Below, in pieces: positions 1 to 6,651 of a stretch of 15,690 nt of DNA (position 1 is the first letter of the stretch; every line of letters begins with the position of its first letter). The notes under the pieces were generated by a model. The model had not been told where the DNA came from. It saw only the letters and a list, made by a program, of their open reading frames with translations, and ran no database searches. A program made the position numbers and the translations under genes. This DNA comes from DHVE2 group archaeon (GTDB taxonomy: Archaea > Thermoplasmatota > Thermoplasmata > Thermoplasmatales > Aciduliprofundaceae): assembly GCA_015520975.1 (NCBI GenBank), contig WAOZ01000167.1, forward strand, positions 1-15,690, in the 5' to 3' direction.

Positions 1-21
1 GGAGATGTGTATAAGAGACAG
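1..21. other. Nextera/Tn5 transposase adapter remnant at contig end (not genomic)
   Basis: Positions 3-21 read AGATGTGTATAAGAGACAG, the 19-base Tn5 mosaic end used in Nextera libraries. The two preceding G bases match the last bases of the Read-2 Nextera adapter arm. The wtpC reading frame runs into it and ends in adapter-encoded residues. This is untrimmed library sequence, so genomic sequence begins at about position 22. Confidence 0.95.
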
Positions 22-956
22 ATATTAAGCGTTATCCATACGATATGCCCAGAACGCTCAAGATTTTCGATCACGGCAGAATGCATGTTTCGCAGAGAAC
101 TGATAAATTTCGTTGGGGACAGAACTATATTTTCGGGCCTTATGGAGACGAGTACATCCGCACCCTTTTCTGCCCTATCCGCAGAGTAAATCTTTACCCC
201 ACCGATTTCGATCACGGACATATCTTCTGCAGTATCCACAATTCTGCCGCGAAGCATATTCGTCGAACCGAGAAACCGGGCGACGAACTCCTCGCGTGGG
301 TTGGCGAATACCTCATCCACACTTCCAACCTGAACCATTTTCCCGTTGCGCATCACCGCAAGCTTGTTGCCCATAATCCAAGCGTCCATAAAATCATGGG
401 TGACATGAATCGTCGTGAGCTTTCTGTGCTTTATGAAATCGCGTATAAGCCTGCGTGCAGAATCTTTCATATTCACATCAAGTGCGCTGAAAGGTTCGTC
501 AAGAAGCAGGATATCCGGCTCGAGCATCACGGCTCTGGCTATTGCAACTCTCTGTTTCTCCCCGCCGCTCAGAGTATTCGGCATTCTGCTGAGCAGATGC
601 TGTATCTCCAGTTCCTTTGAAATTTCAATCACTTTGGATTTCCAGTCTTTAACTTTCTTAAGTTTCAGAGGATATCCTATATTATCCATCACGCTCATAT
701 GCGGGAACAGCATAAAATCCTGATAAACGATGGCTACATTCCTTTTATTGGGCGGAAGTTCAGTAATGTTCGTCCCGTTCAGAATTATTTCTCCTTTTAA
801 GGGTGAATAAAACCCCGCAATTGTTTCAAGAAGCAGTGTTTTACCGCTTCCCGTTGGGCCAACTATGACCAGATACTCTCCCCTTTTCAAACTCAGATTT
901 TCCACATAAACGGTAAATTCACCCACCCGAATTTTCAGGTTTTTTATCTCAATCAT
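22..956 (-). CDS. wtpC: Tungstate/molybdate ABC transporter ATP-binding protein, 3' end truncated
   Basis: This is the ATPase subunit that powers tungstate or molybdate import at the inner face of the membrane. Translating from the ATG at 956 gives 311 genomic residues. They contain Walker A GPTGSGKT (about residues 33-40), the Q-loop YQD (78-80), signature LSGGEKQ (129-135), Walker B ILLLDEP followed by FSALD (149-160), and the switch histidine in VTHD (185-188). A C-terminal TOBE-like segment includes SIRPENIVLS. Family members run about 340-350 residues, so only the extreme C-terminus is lost, replaced by adapter sequence. The start overlaps the wtpB stop by 8 bases (ATGATTGA). The residues do not separate tungstate from molybdate transport; the choice of name rests on the neighbouring WtpA-type binding protein. 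Confidence 0.9.
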
Positions 957-1929
957 TTTTATCCCGTCCCGCCAGATATCTTAGTATCCCGAATATTCCA
1001 AGAGTCAGCAGTAGAAGAAATGCCGTTGCAGGCAAAGCCTCCTTCAATCCGTAATTCGTGTAAAGGAAATAGATATATGTTGGCGCGATCATCGGGTAAA
1101 ACGCAATCATCATAACCGCACCGAATTCGCTAACCGCCCTTGCCCATGCATTAACCGAGCCTGCCAGAATATTGCGTTTTATGAGCGGTAAAACAATATC
1201 CCAGAACGCTCTGAATCGTGAGGCGCCCAGATTCATTGCTGTGTATTCGTATCGCGGGTCAATTTTCTCTATGCCCTCCCTTATCTGATTTATCAAAAAC
1301 GGGGAACTGACGAATAACATGGCGATGACTATCCCGGGCAATGCGTAATAGAATTTAATTCCGATCTGGGAAAGAGGCGCGCCTATTATACCCGATGTGC
1401 CGAATACGAGAAGAAGCACAATGCCTGCAACTGTGTGGGGTATCACTATGGGTATATCAATAACGCTCTCTATGAATCGCATGCCATCAAAATTCCATCG
1501 AGCCAGTACATATCCTAGCGGGAGCGCGAGAAACAGAGCAATCAATGTGGATATCGTCGCAGATACAAAACTCACGGTTATGGCGTTGATAAGCCCGGCA
1601 TCGTATATTTCTGATGGAGAAGTATAAAGTAAAAGGTTCAGAACAGGGAACAGAATGAACACCACGAAAATAGCCGCCGCAAATGAAAATACGCGGCTGA
1701 AATTATCGTCATTCATAACCACAACCGCCAAACTGAGAGGCACTATTATTAAAGGATACCATATGAGCGGTAAAAACGCTGAGGCAATCATAATCAGCGA
1801 TTTTTTTGTATCTTTCTCGAAATACCAGAATAACGCAGATATCAGCATTGCGACACAGATAAACGCCACCGCACCGAAAAATGAAGAAGTGAAAAGTATT
1901 ATCAAAAATGGAAAAGAGTGCGATTTCAA
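949..1929 (-). CDS. wtpB: Tungstate/molybdate ABC transporter permease with N-terminal extension
   Basis: This membrane subunit forms the transport channel. The binding-protein-dependent permease core runs from about residue 112 to 320 and has the EAA loop EYTAMNLGASRFRAFWDIVLP, which contacts the ATPase. Before it lie three hydrophobic segments (about 7-37, 44-71, 80-103). Only the last looks like the usual first helix of ModB/WtpB, so the 326-aa protein is about 75 residues longer than a typical permease of 250 or so. Translation starts at TTG (1929-1927), which overlaps the wtpA stop as TTGA. A strong SD (AAGGAGGT, 1943-1936) lies 6 bases upstream, and the next in-frame ATG is at residue 28 inside the first hydrophobic segment. 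The gene is coupled to wtpA upstream and wtpC downstream. Confidence 0.9.
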   Translation of the reverse strand: MKSHSFPFLIILFTSSFFGAVAFICVAMLISALFWYFEKDTKKSLIMIASAFLPLIWYPLIIVPLSLAVVVMNDDNFSRVFSFAAAIFVVFILFPVLNLLLYTSPSEIYDAGLINAITVSFVSATISTLIALFLALPLGYVLARWNFDGMRFIESVIDIPIVIPHTVAGIVLLLVFGTSGIIGAPLSQIGIKFYYALPGIVIAMLFVSSPFLINQIREGIEKIDPRYEYTAMNLGASRFRAFWDIVLPLIKRNILAGSVNAWARAVSEFGAVMMIAFYPMIAPTYIYFLYTNYGLKEALPATAFLLLLTLGIFGILRYLAGRDKND

Positions 1930-2915
1930 GGTTTGACCTCCTTGGGTACGGTGCCCATCTCTTCATACATAGGCGGCTGGCCGCATTCTTCAAGGATCTC
2001 CTTTCCCGTATTTCCGAGAAGCAGTTTTACGAATTTAACCGCGTACTCGTAATGAGGTGCATTGTTCGGTATGGTCACACCGTAGTTAATGGCATCACCC
2101 TGTATAACAGTTCCGTCCGCGAGTTTAACCGTTGCCTCTCTGTACCAGGAAACAAGGGTGGAGTTGGATAGATTTATTGTATCCGGTAAACGGATGTATC
2201 TCAGCCCATGCTGTTTCGCAACGGATAGATACTCAAAAGCGTAATCTATGGAACCGCTTTCCAGATCTGCCAGAAGATCCACGGATTTCTGTTTTATGAA
2301 CACTCTGCCCTCGCTACCAAGGAGGTCAGGATCTCCGGGAACGATTATTGTATCATTCTCCCCGGTTATCTTCGTGTTGTTCTCAATAACGCTTTCAAAC
2401 AGACCGTAATGATATTTTTTATCCGCCAGATACATGCTCATAACCGCTCTGTAGCCGCAGGGATCGTCGTTGGGTGACGAAAAGCCTATTCTGACATCAT
2501 CTTTCATCAGAATCTGCATCCAGTTGGTCTCGTTTATTTCGTTGGCATAGCGGCTGCTGTTGGTGTATGTTATAACTATCTCGTTTCTTGCGAATTTGAT
2601 GTACCAGTTGGTGTAATTGAGCATTAAATAATTTGAGATTGCATTGTAATCGGCAACTGCAACAACATCTGCTTTTATGCCAAGTTCACAGACTTTTTTT
2701 ACTGTTTCAATGCTTCCAGCGGTCTCTATATACACTTTAACACCGTACACATTTTCGTATTTCTCTGCAAGCTCTTTTAATGGCACAGCAAGACTACCTG
2801 CCGCAAGTATCTTTATGCCTTCGGGAGTCTGAAGTTGAATATAGTAAGCTCCTATCGCGCTGACCGCAATCAGTGCTGCTACAATAGATAATACTGCAAT
2901 CGTCTTCTTCTCCAT
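1926..2915 (-). CDS. wtpA: Tungstate/molybdate-binding protein of ABC transporter (WtpA/ModA family)
   Basis: This is the extracytoplasmic receptor that captures tungstate or molybdate for the WtpB/WtpC importer. The 329-aa protein has a hydrophobic N-terminus (about 5-25) with no lipobox cysteine nearby, so it is probably membrane-anchored or secreted. Family hallmarks follow in order: AAGSL (38-42), TAGSIE (65-70), ADVVAVADY (82-90), SSPNDDPCGYRA (146-157) and DYAFEYLSVAKQHGLRYIRL (224-243). In characterised archaeal homologues an Asp and a Glu complete octahedral oxyanion coordination; the NDDP aspartates and Glu228 in AFEY are the likely counterparts here (inference). The start is fixed by GGAGGTGA 6 bases before the ATG. 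It is the first gene of the operon. Confidence 0.93.
   Translation of the reverse strand: MEKKTIAVLSIVAALIAVSAIGAYYIQLQTPEGIKILAAGSLAVPLKELAEKYENVYGVKVYIETAGSIETVKKVCELGIKADVVAVADYNAISNYLMLNYTNWYIKFARNEIVITYTNSSRYANEINETNWMQILMKDDVRIGFSSPNDDPCGYRAVMSMYLADKKYHYGLFESVIENNTKITGENDTIIVPGDPDLLGSEGRVFIKQKSVDLLADLESGSIDYAFEYLSVAKQHGLRYIRLPDTINLSNSTLVSWYREATVKLADGTVIQGDAINYGVTIPNNAPHYEYAVKFVKLLLGNTGKEILEECGQPPMYEEMGTVPKEVKP
1936..1943 (-). promoter_or_regulatory. Ribosome binding site deciding the TTG start of wtpB
   Basis: AAGGAGGT on the minus strand lies within the last codons of wtpA, 6 bases before the TTG at 1929. It is one of the strongest SD matches in the window and supports the non-ATG start. 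Confidence 0.8.
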
Positions 2916-2921
2916 ATATCT

Positions 2922-2929
2922 TCACCTCC
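2922..2929 (-). promoter_or_regulatory. Ribosome binding site of wtpA
   Basis: GGAGGTGA on the minus strand is a full match to the archaeal anti-SD, spaced 6 bases from the ATG at 2915. Confidence 0.85.
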
Positions 2930-2939
2930 GATATGTTTA

Positions 2940-2986
2940 ATTGGGAATATCGATGTATTACTTAAATTTTTATTCTTATTGGGAAT
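2940..2986. promoter_or_regulatory. Divergent promoter region with two ATTGGGAAT direct repeats
   Basis: The spacer between wtpA (minus) and the EamA-type gene (plus) has an AT-rich core at 2957-2975. It can supply a TATA box in each direction: minus at about 2960-2968 (predicted wtpA transcript start near 2938) and plus at about 2964-2975 (27 bases before the ATG at 2997). The nine bases ATTGGGAAT occur twice in the same orientation, at 2940-2948 and 2978-2986, flanking this core and lying next to each predicted transcription start. The repeats are visible. An operator role, for example metal- or oxyanion-dependent control, is inference. Confidence 0.45.
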
Positions 2987-2996
2987 TACCCCTGAT

Positions 2997-3431
2997 ATGG
3001 AATGGTGGAGTTACGCAATAATCACCATGGTGATGTTCGCTCTGACAAACTTTTTTGTGAAAATGGCCGGCGCTCAGGGAATGGATAGCATATTTGCATC
3101 AACTCTACTCTGGTTAGCGACGGGTGCCGTTGGCGTTATTTTCATAATATACGGCATATATACAGGCGATTTCCAGAAAAATATTGAAAACACTGGCAAA
3201 TTATCCATACTTCTGCCCGTATTTGCAGGCGTGTTTTTAGCTGTAGGGATGTACACCATTAAAAAAGCAATGTCTTCAGGACCCGCGGGACCCAGTGTGG
3301 CCATAGCAAACTCCAACGCTGTTCTTGTGGCCATTCTGGCATATATAGTACTCAACGAAAAACTCACACTGCCGAAAATAGGTGGTATGGCACTCATCAT
3401 AGCAGGTATAGTGATGCTGAGTCTGTGGTAA
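2997..3431 (+). CDS. EamA/DMT-type small membrane transporter
   Basis: This 144-aa integral membrane protein has about five hydrophobic segments and looks like a single EamA (drug/metabolite transporter) half-unit, a family that often works as dimers. The C-terminal half has the recognisable pattern SVAIANSNAVLVAILAYIVL, then NEKLTLPKIGGMALIIAG, typical of the last two EamA helices. The substrate cannot be told. ATG 2997 is preferred over an upstream in-frame TTG at 2979, because no SD is present and a TATA-like box is centred about 27 bases before the ATG, implying a leaderless transcript. It is divergent from wtpA, and its 3' end faces the initiator tRNA 8 bases away. Confidence 0.75.
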   Translation: MEWWSYAIITMVMFALTNFFVKMAGAQGMDSIFASTLLWLATGAVGVIFIIYGIYTGDFQKNIENTGKLSILLPVFAGVFLAVGMYTIKKAMSSGPAGPSVAIANSNAVLVAILAYIVLNEKLTLPKIGGMALIIAGIVMLSLW

Positions 3432-3439
3432 TAAGAAAG

Positions 3440-3514
3440 TAGCGGGGGGTGGATTTGAACCACCGATCTCCGGGTTATGAGCCCGGCGGGATTTCCTGGC
3501 TACCCCACCCCGCT
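3440..3514 (-). tRNA. Initiator tRNA-Met (CAT)
   Basis: A 75-nt cloverleaf on the minus strand. The acceptor AGCGGGG pairs with CCCCGCT and the discriminator is A. The anticodon CAT is at 3479-3477 in the loop CTCATAA, closed by a CCGGG/CCCGG stem. The three consecutive G:C pairs of that stem and the A1:U72 pair mark it as the archaeal initiator rather than the elongator. CCA is not encoded. No intron is seen. Confidence 0.96.
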
Positions 3515-3551
3515 ATCTTATAAGTTTATCACAGGCACCCGTGCAATTACC

Positions 3552-3560
3552 CGTATATAG
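3552..3560 (-). promoter_or_regulatory. Putative TATA box for initiator tRNA-Met
   Basis: CTATATACGG on the minus strand lies about 42 bases upstream of the mature tRNA 5' end, which would give a precursor leader of about 15 bases. The spacer from 3515 to 3643 otherwise shows only a small GCAC/GTGC palindrome and no convincing gene. Confidence 0.45.
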
Positions 3561-3643
3561 GGATTAAAGATAAATGTTTCGCCCTGATACAGTGAAGTTG
3601 CAATATCCATGAAAAAATTAAAGATAATAGCGCTGCTCAATGA

Positions 3644-4927
3644 TTACTTTCTTCTCCACACAGCGGCTATGATGATAAACACTATCAGAAATAGAGGTAT
3701 TATCTGTGGTGAGGGAAACTCCGGAACGGGTTGCGGGCCTATTGCATACAGATAATTATCATTAGAGCCAACATAGATGGTGCCATCAGGACCTATCGCT
3801 GGTGAAGAATATACATAATCACCGGTCTGAAATCTCCATTTAAGTGTGCCATCTGGATTTATTGCATAAACACAATAATAATAAATGGTAGCATTATAAG
3901 CACCTACATAGATGGTACCATCAGAGCCTATCGCCGGAGATGATGTGTATTCACCAGTCTGAAATTTCCATTTTAGCGTGCCGTTTGGATTTATTGCATA
4001 GAGATAACCATTATCGGCATTAACATATATAGTACCGTCAGGGCCAATCGCAGGAGCTGACCACACACTTCCAAGACCTGTTGAAAATTTCCATTTAAGA
4101 GTGCCGTTTGGATTTATTGCATAGAGATAACCCCCATTTAAATCTACAGAACCAATATATATTGTGCCATCAGGACCTATCGCTGGTGAGGAATCAATAT
4201 AACTATCCGTTAAAAATCTCCATTTTAGCGTGCCGTTCGGATTTATTGCGTAGAGATAACCATCATATGAACCAACATATATTGTGCCATCACTTCCTAT
4301 TGCCGGCGAGGAATGATATATCTGAGCTCCAGTCTGGAATTTCCATTTAAGAGTGCCGTTTGGATTTATTGCATAGAGATAATAGTCATATGAACCAACA
4401 TATATTGTGCCATTTCTGTCTATGGCGGGGGATGAATATATACTATCTCCAGTTTGGAATTTCCATTTTAACGTGCCGTTAGGGTATATCGCATAAAGAC
4501 AATAGTCATATGAACCAACATATATTGTGCCATCAGAACCTATCGCAGGCGAAGAATCCACACTACCACCTGTCAGGAATTTCCATTTCAGCGTACCGTC
4601 GGGGTTTATCGCATAGAGATAACAATCATCAGAACCAACATAAATTGTGCCATTAACCCCTATGGCCGGTGAGGAATACACACTACCACCTGTCAGGAAT
4701 TTCCATTTTAGAGTACCATTATTACCACTTGTATTATATGGACTAAGCCCAGTATGGTTCAAATCGTGTTTGAACATTGGCCACGATGTGTTTGCAAGTG
4801 TTCTTCCTTCGTACACCCCGATTACGTTACGTATACTGGTATTTCCGTCAAACCCAATGGTTAGGACGCTGAACAAAAGCAAGAATACAAAGCCCCCCAC
4901 TATAAGTTTCATACTCTTTTTTTGCAT
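3644..4927 (-). CDS. Surface protein with eight PQQ-like propeller repeats and PEF-CTERM-like tail
   Basis: The predicted product is 427 aa, exported and anchored outside the cell. It has an N-terminal hydrophobic stretch (about residues 6-25), a linker, then eight tandem repeats of mostly 40 residues. Each repeat follows the plan NGTLKWKF, then SSPAIG, then DGTIYVGS, then YLYAINP, which is typical of PQQ-like beta-propeller proteins. The C-terminus reads VPEFP, a hydrophobic helix, then WRRK, resembling the PEF-CTERM signal recognised by archaeosortases. No catalytic residues of quinoprotein dehydrogenases are evident, so binding or adhesion is more likely than catalysis (inference). The start at 4927 is chosen over in-frame upstream codons, because a TATATA box is centred 26 bases before it and the hydrophobic signal follows directly. 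The gene stands alone. Confidence 0.8.
   Translation of the reverse strand: MQKKSMKLIVGGFVFLLLFSVLTIGFDGNTSIRNVIGVYEGRTLANTSWPMFKHDLNHTGLSPYNTSGNNGTLKWKFLTGGSVYSSPAIGVNGTIYVGSDDCYLYAINPDGTLKWKFLTGGSVDSSPAIGSDGTIYVGSYDYCLYAIYPNGTLKWKFQTGDSIYSSPAIDRNGTIYVGSYDYYLYAINPNGTLKWKFQTGAQIYHSSPAIGSDGTIYVGSYDGYLYAINPNGTLKWRFLTDSYIDSSPAIGPDGTIYIGSVDLNGGYLYAINPNGTLKWKFSTGLGSVWSAPAIGPDGTIYVNADNGYLYAINPNGTLKWKFQTGEYTSSPAIGSDGTIYVGAYNATIYYYCVYAINPDGTLKWRFQTGDYVYSSPAIGPDGTIYVGSNDNYLYAIGPQPVPEFPSPQIIPLFLIVFIIIAAVWRRK
3740..4722 (-). repeat. Eight-copy intragenic tandem repeat, mostly about 120 bp units
   Basis: Within the propeller gene the SSPAIG-coding segment recurs near 3799, 3945, 4052, 4184, 4307, 4427, 4548 and 4668. 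Spacings are about 146, 107, 132, 123, 120, 121 and 120 bp. Several copies stay nearly identical at DNA level: the plus-strand string gaaccaacatatattgtgcc occurs at about 4265, 4390 and 4510, and with one change at about 4630. Confidence 0.85.
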
Positions 4928-4948
4928 AAATATGATTATGTATATTAA

Positions 4949-4960
4949 CATATATACTTT
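4949..4960 (-). promoter_or_regulatory. TATA box of the propeller gene (leaderless)
   Basis: AAAGTATATATG on the minus strand, with upstream purines resembling a BRE, is centred near 4953, 26 bases before the ATG at 4927. This spacing puts the transcription start at the start codon, and no SD is present. Confidence 0.6.
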
Positions 4961-5203
4961 TCTGTTGTATTTTTCTGTTGTATATAGCAAAGAATATACT
5001 TGAAAAATCAAACAGACAAAGCTATTATGGAATACCCACATAGAAATGTCGTTGAACTCATATTTCAATATTTCAAAAAATCAGAGATCTTACATCTCTC
5101 CTTTTATTTTCCGTTTTAAAGAGACCTCTCTTTAAAATCCTGAATCACAATATATCGATTATCCTGATATTCATCAAAGGTTCAAGCCATTCATATAATC
5201 GCA

Positions 5204-5214
5204 AATTTTAAATC
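5204..5214 (+). promoter_or_regulatory. TATA box of tRNA-Phe
   Basis: AATTTTAAATC is centred about 29 bases before the mature 5' end of the tRNA, the expected archaeal spacing with a very short precursor leader. Confidence 0.6.
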
Positions 5215-5238
5215 TCCCTTTCTCTTTATGGAGTTTGC

Positions 5239-5311
<73 letters not shown>

Positions 5312-5326
5312 CTTCTGTGTTTGATC

Positions 5327-5331
5327 TTTTT
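5327..5331 (+). terminator. Oligo-T terminator of tRNA-Phe
   Basis: TTTTT lies 16 bases after the tRNA 3' end. Archaeal RNA polymerase commonly terminates at such short T runs without a hairpin. Confidence 0.45.
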
Positions 5332-5413
5332 GATGAAGTGGCTTTATGGACATTATTTTTGGATCCTCAAATTTAATTTAGTCGCATTATATTTTGAAAA
5401 TTTTGAAAAAATA

Positions 5414-6568
5414 TTACGAAACAAAAATGTACACCGCTTTTGAAGGATCTATACTGTTCATTATACTCTCAATTACCTTGTTCTTAAGTTCCTCTCCGCC
5501 TATTTCTGTAAGAGCGTCGTTGATATCTAGCAAAACAACGGGATTGTTTGCTTCATCCACGAAGGATATTATTATGAACGAAATCATCTCCATATGCTCT
5601 GGTATTTTGGGATTGAGCCTATCTTTACCCGATTCTTTTGTAATCTGAAACACGGGCGTTGTTTTCAGGCCGTACTTATCTTTGAATTTTTCGATGTCTG
5701 TTCCTATGAACGCCAGGCAGGGATATCCGGATCTTGCAAGAAGTACAAATTTTTCGTAAGCATCATCTCTTTTAAGTTTGATTATGCCGTATTCAGGTAG
5801 TTTCTCGCTTTCAGTGGCTGATTCTTGGGTCGGTGCGACTAAGAACATGCGATATCTGTAGATGGTGTAGATGACGAACAGCCCCACAATTGTGAATGCA
5901 ACGGTGGTAAGAGGATACATGCTTATGCCCAGAAGCACCGGCGGTATAAACCCTGTGAAAAGCACGAGCAGAAATCCAATGAATAACCCGATTATCATCA
6001 ATTTCATCTGTGAGCGTATTATATCTATTTTTTCCTGCTTATACTTCCAGATCATAACGCCGAAAAGCACTATTGCTGCAATTAACATCCATAAATCATA
6101 AATCATGTGTAATGGTGCTTCTTTAAGACCCCAAATCTGTTGACCCAGAACGCTGTAGGAATAGACCCCATTAAAAACAATGTTGCCAATATATTCATTG
6201 ATAAACGCAAGCAGGATATATATCGCTGCCACACCATATACAGTGTATAAAATTATTTTTCTGAATCTTGATTGAATGGATAGTCTACGGGGATAATCAA
6301 TGGCTAAATGAATAAATGTTGCGGGGGCAAGAGCGAGTCCGATCATGAGAATTTTCACGCCGGTTGTTGCGAGGTTCTCATCGGCAGGTGGTGGCCCGGC
6401 GAGCCTCTCCAAAAGCTCTCCCAGGCTCCATATGAACAGCGACAGGAACATTATGAACACAGGCGTATTTCCTGGTTTTTTCAAGCCGGCCCGGAGAATG
6501 TATGCAATCAGCGCCGCACTTATAACGGTCGCTGCGGCCGCTGGCCAGAACACATAAGGTACCCACAT
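5414..6568 (-). CDS. 7-transmembrane receptor-like protein with C-terminal DUF835-like domain
   Basis: The 384-aa protein is probably a membrane sensor. Seven hydrophobic helices (about 5-26, 35-55, 70-92, 104-126, 153-174, 188-208, 216-240) resemble the 7TM N-terminal module found on some histidine kinases. A short linker leads to a cytoplasmic domain (about 266-384) with the plan SGYPCLAFIGT, TTPVFQITKE, then ISFIIISFVDEANNPVVLLD, matching the archaeal DUF835 family as I recall it. No histidine kinase H-box or ATP-binding motifs are present, so signalling cannot be by autophosphorylation of this chain. The ligand and partner are unknown. The ATG at 6568 lies 27 bases after a TATA box with no SD, implying a leaderless mRNA. 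It is divergent from the methyltransferase gene, with an 83-base spacer. Confidence 0.7.
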   Translation of the reverse strand: MWVPYVFWPAAAATVISAALIAYILRAGLKKPGNTPVFIMFLSLFIWSLGELLERLAGPPPADENLATTGVKILMIGLALAPATFIHLAIDYPRRLSIQSRFRKIILYTVYGVAAIYILLAFINEYIGNIVFNGVYSYSVLGQQIWGLKEAPLHMIYDLWMLIAAIVLFGVMIWKYKQEKIDIIRSQMKLMIIGLFIGFLLVLFTGFIPPVLLGISMYPLTTVAFTIVGLFVIYTIYRYRMFLVAPTQESATESEKLPEYGIIKLKRDDAYEKFVLLARSGYPCLAFIGTDIEKFKDKYGLKTTPVFQITKESGKDRLNPKIPEHMEMISFIIISFVDEANNPVVLLDINDALTEIGGEELKNKVIESIMNSIDPSKAVYIFVS

Positions 6569-6590
6569 AGCTATGTTTATGCACTGCGCA

Positions 6591-6600
6591 TTTATTAATT
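6591..6600 (-). promoter_or_regulatory. TATA box of the 7TM-DUF835 gene
   Basis: AATTAATAAA on the minus strand is centred about 27 bases before the ATG at 6568. Confidence 0.55.
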
Positions 6601-6617
6601 TTTTGAGAACATCACGG

Positions 6618-6629
6618 TAATATTTATTT
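6618..6629 (+). promoter_or_regulatory. TATA box of the THUMP methyltransferase gene
   Basis: TAATATTTATTT is centred about 28 bases before the ATG at 6652, with no SD in between, so a leaderless transcript is predicted. Confidence 0.55.
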
Positions 6630-6651
6630 CAGAAAGTGTTATGTGGTTTGT

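Larger units (their letters stand above)
4928..5238. other. Intergenic stretch between propeller gene and tRNA-Phe
   Basis: This 311-base AT-rich region contains the two outward promoters listed separately, for the propeller gene and tRNA-Phe. An in-frame extension of the propeller gene reaches 5068, but it has no SD and no promoter at suitable spacing. I see no other gene, RNA or repeat here. Confidence 0.6.

Noticed and set aside
45..620. 191-codon plus-strand open frame at the left end
   Set aside because: It is antisense to wtpC, which has every ABC ATPase motif in order, and its translation resembles no protein family.
3608..3760. Short plus-strand ORF starting MKKLKIIALLNDYF
   Set aside because: Most of it overlaps the end of the propeller gene in antisense, and it has no SD or conserved pattern.
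3740..4722. CRISPR-like periodic repeat
   Set aside because: The 120-bp periodicity is explained by propeller blades in one continuous coding frame.
4928..5068. 47-codon N-terminal extension of the propeller protein
   Set aside because: It has no SD, places the signal peptide internally and runs through the predicted TATA box. The ATG at 4927 has ideal leaderless spacing.
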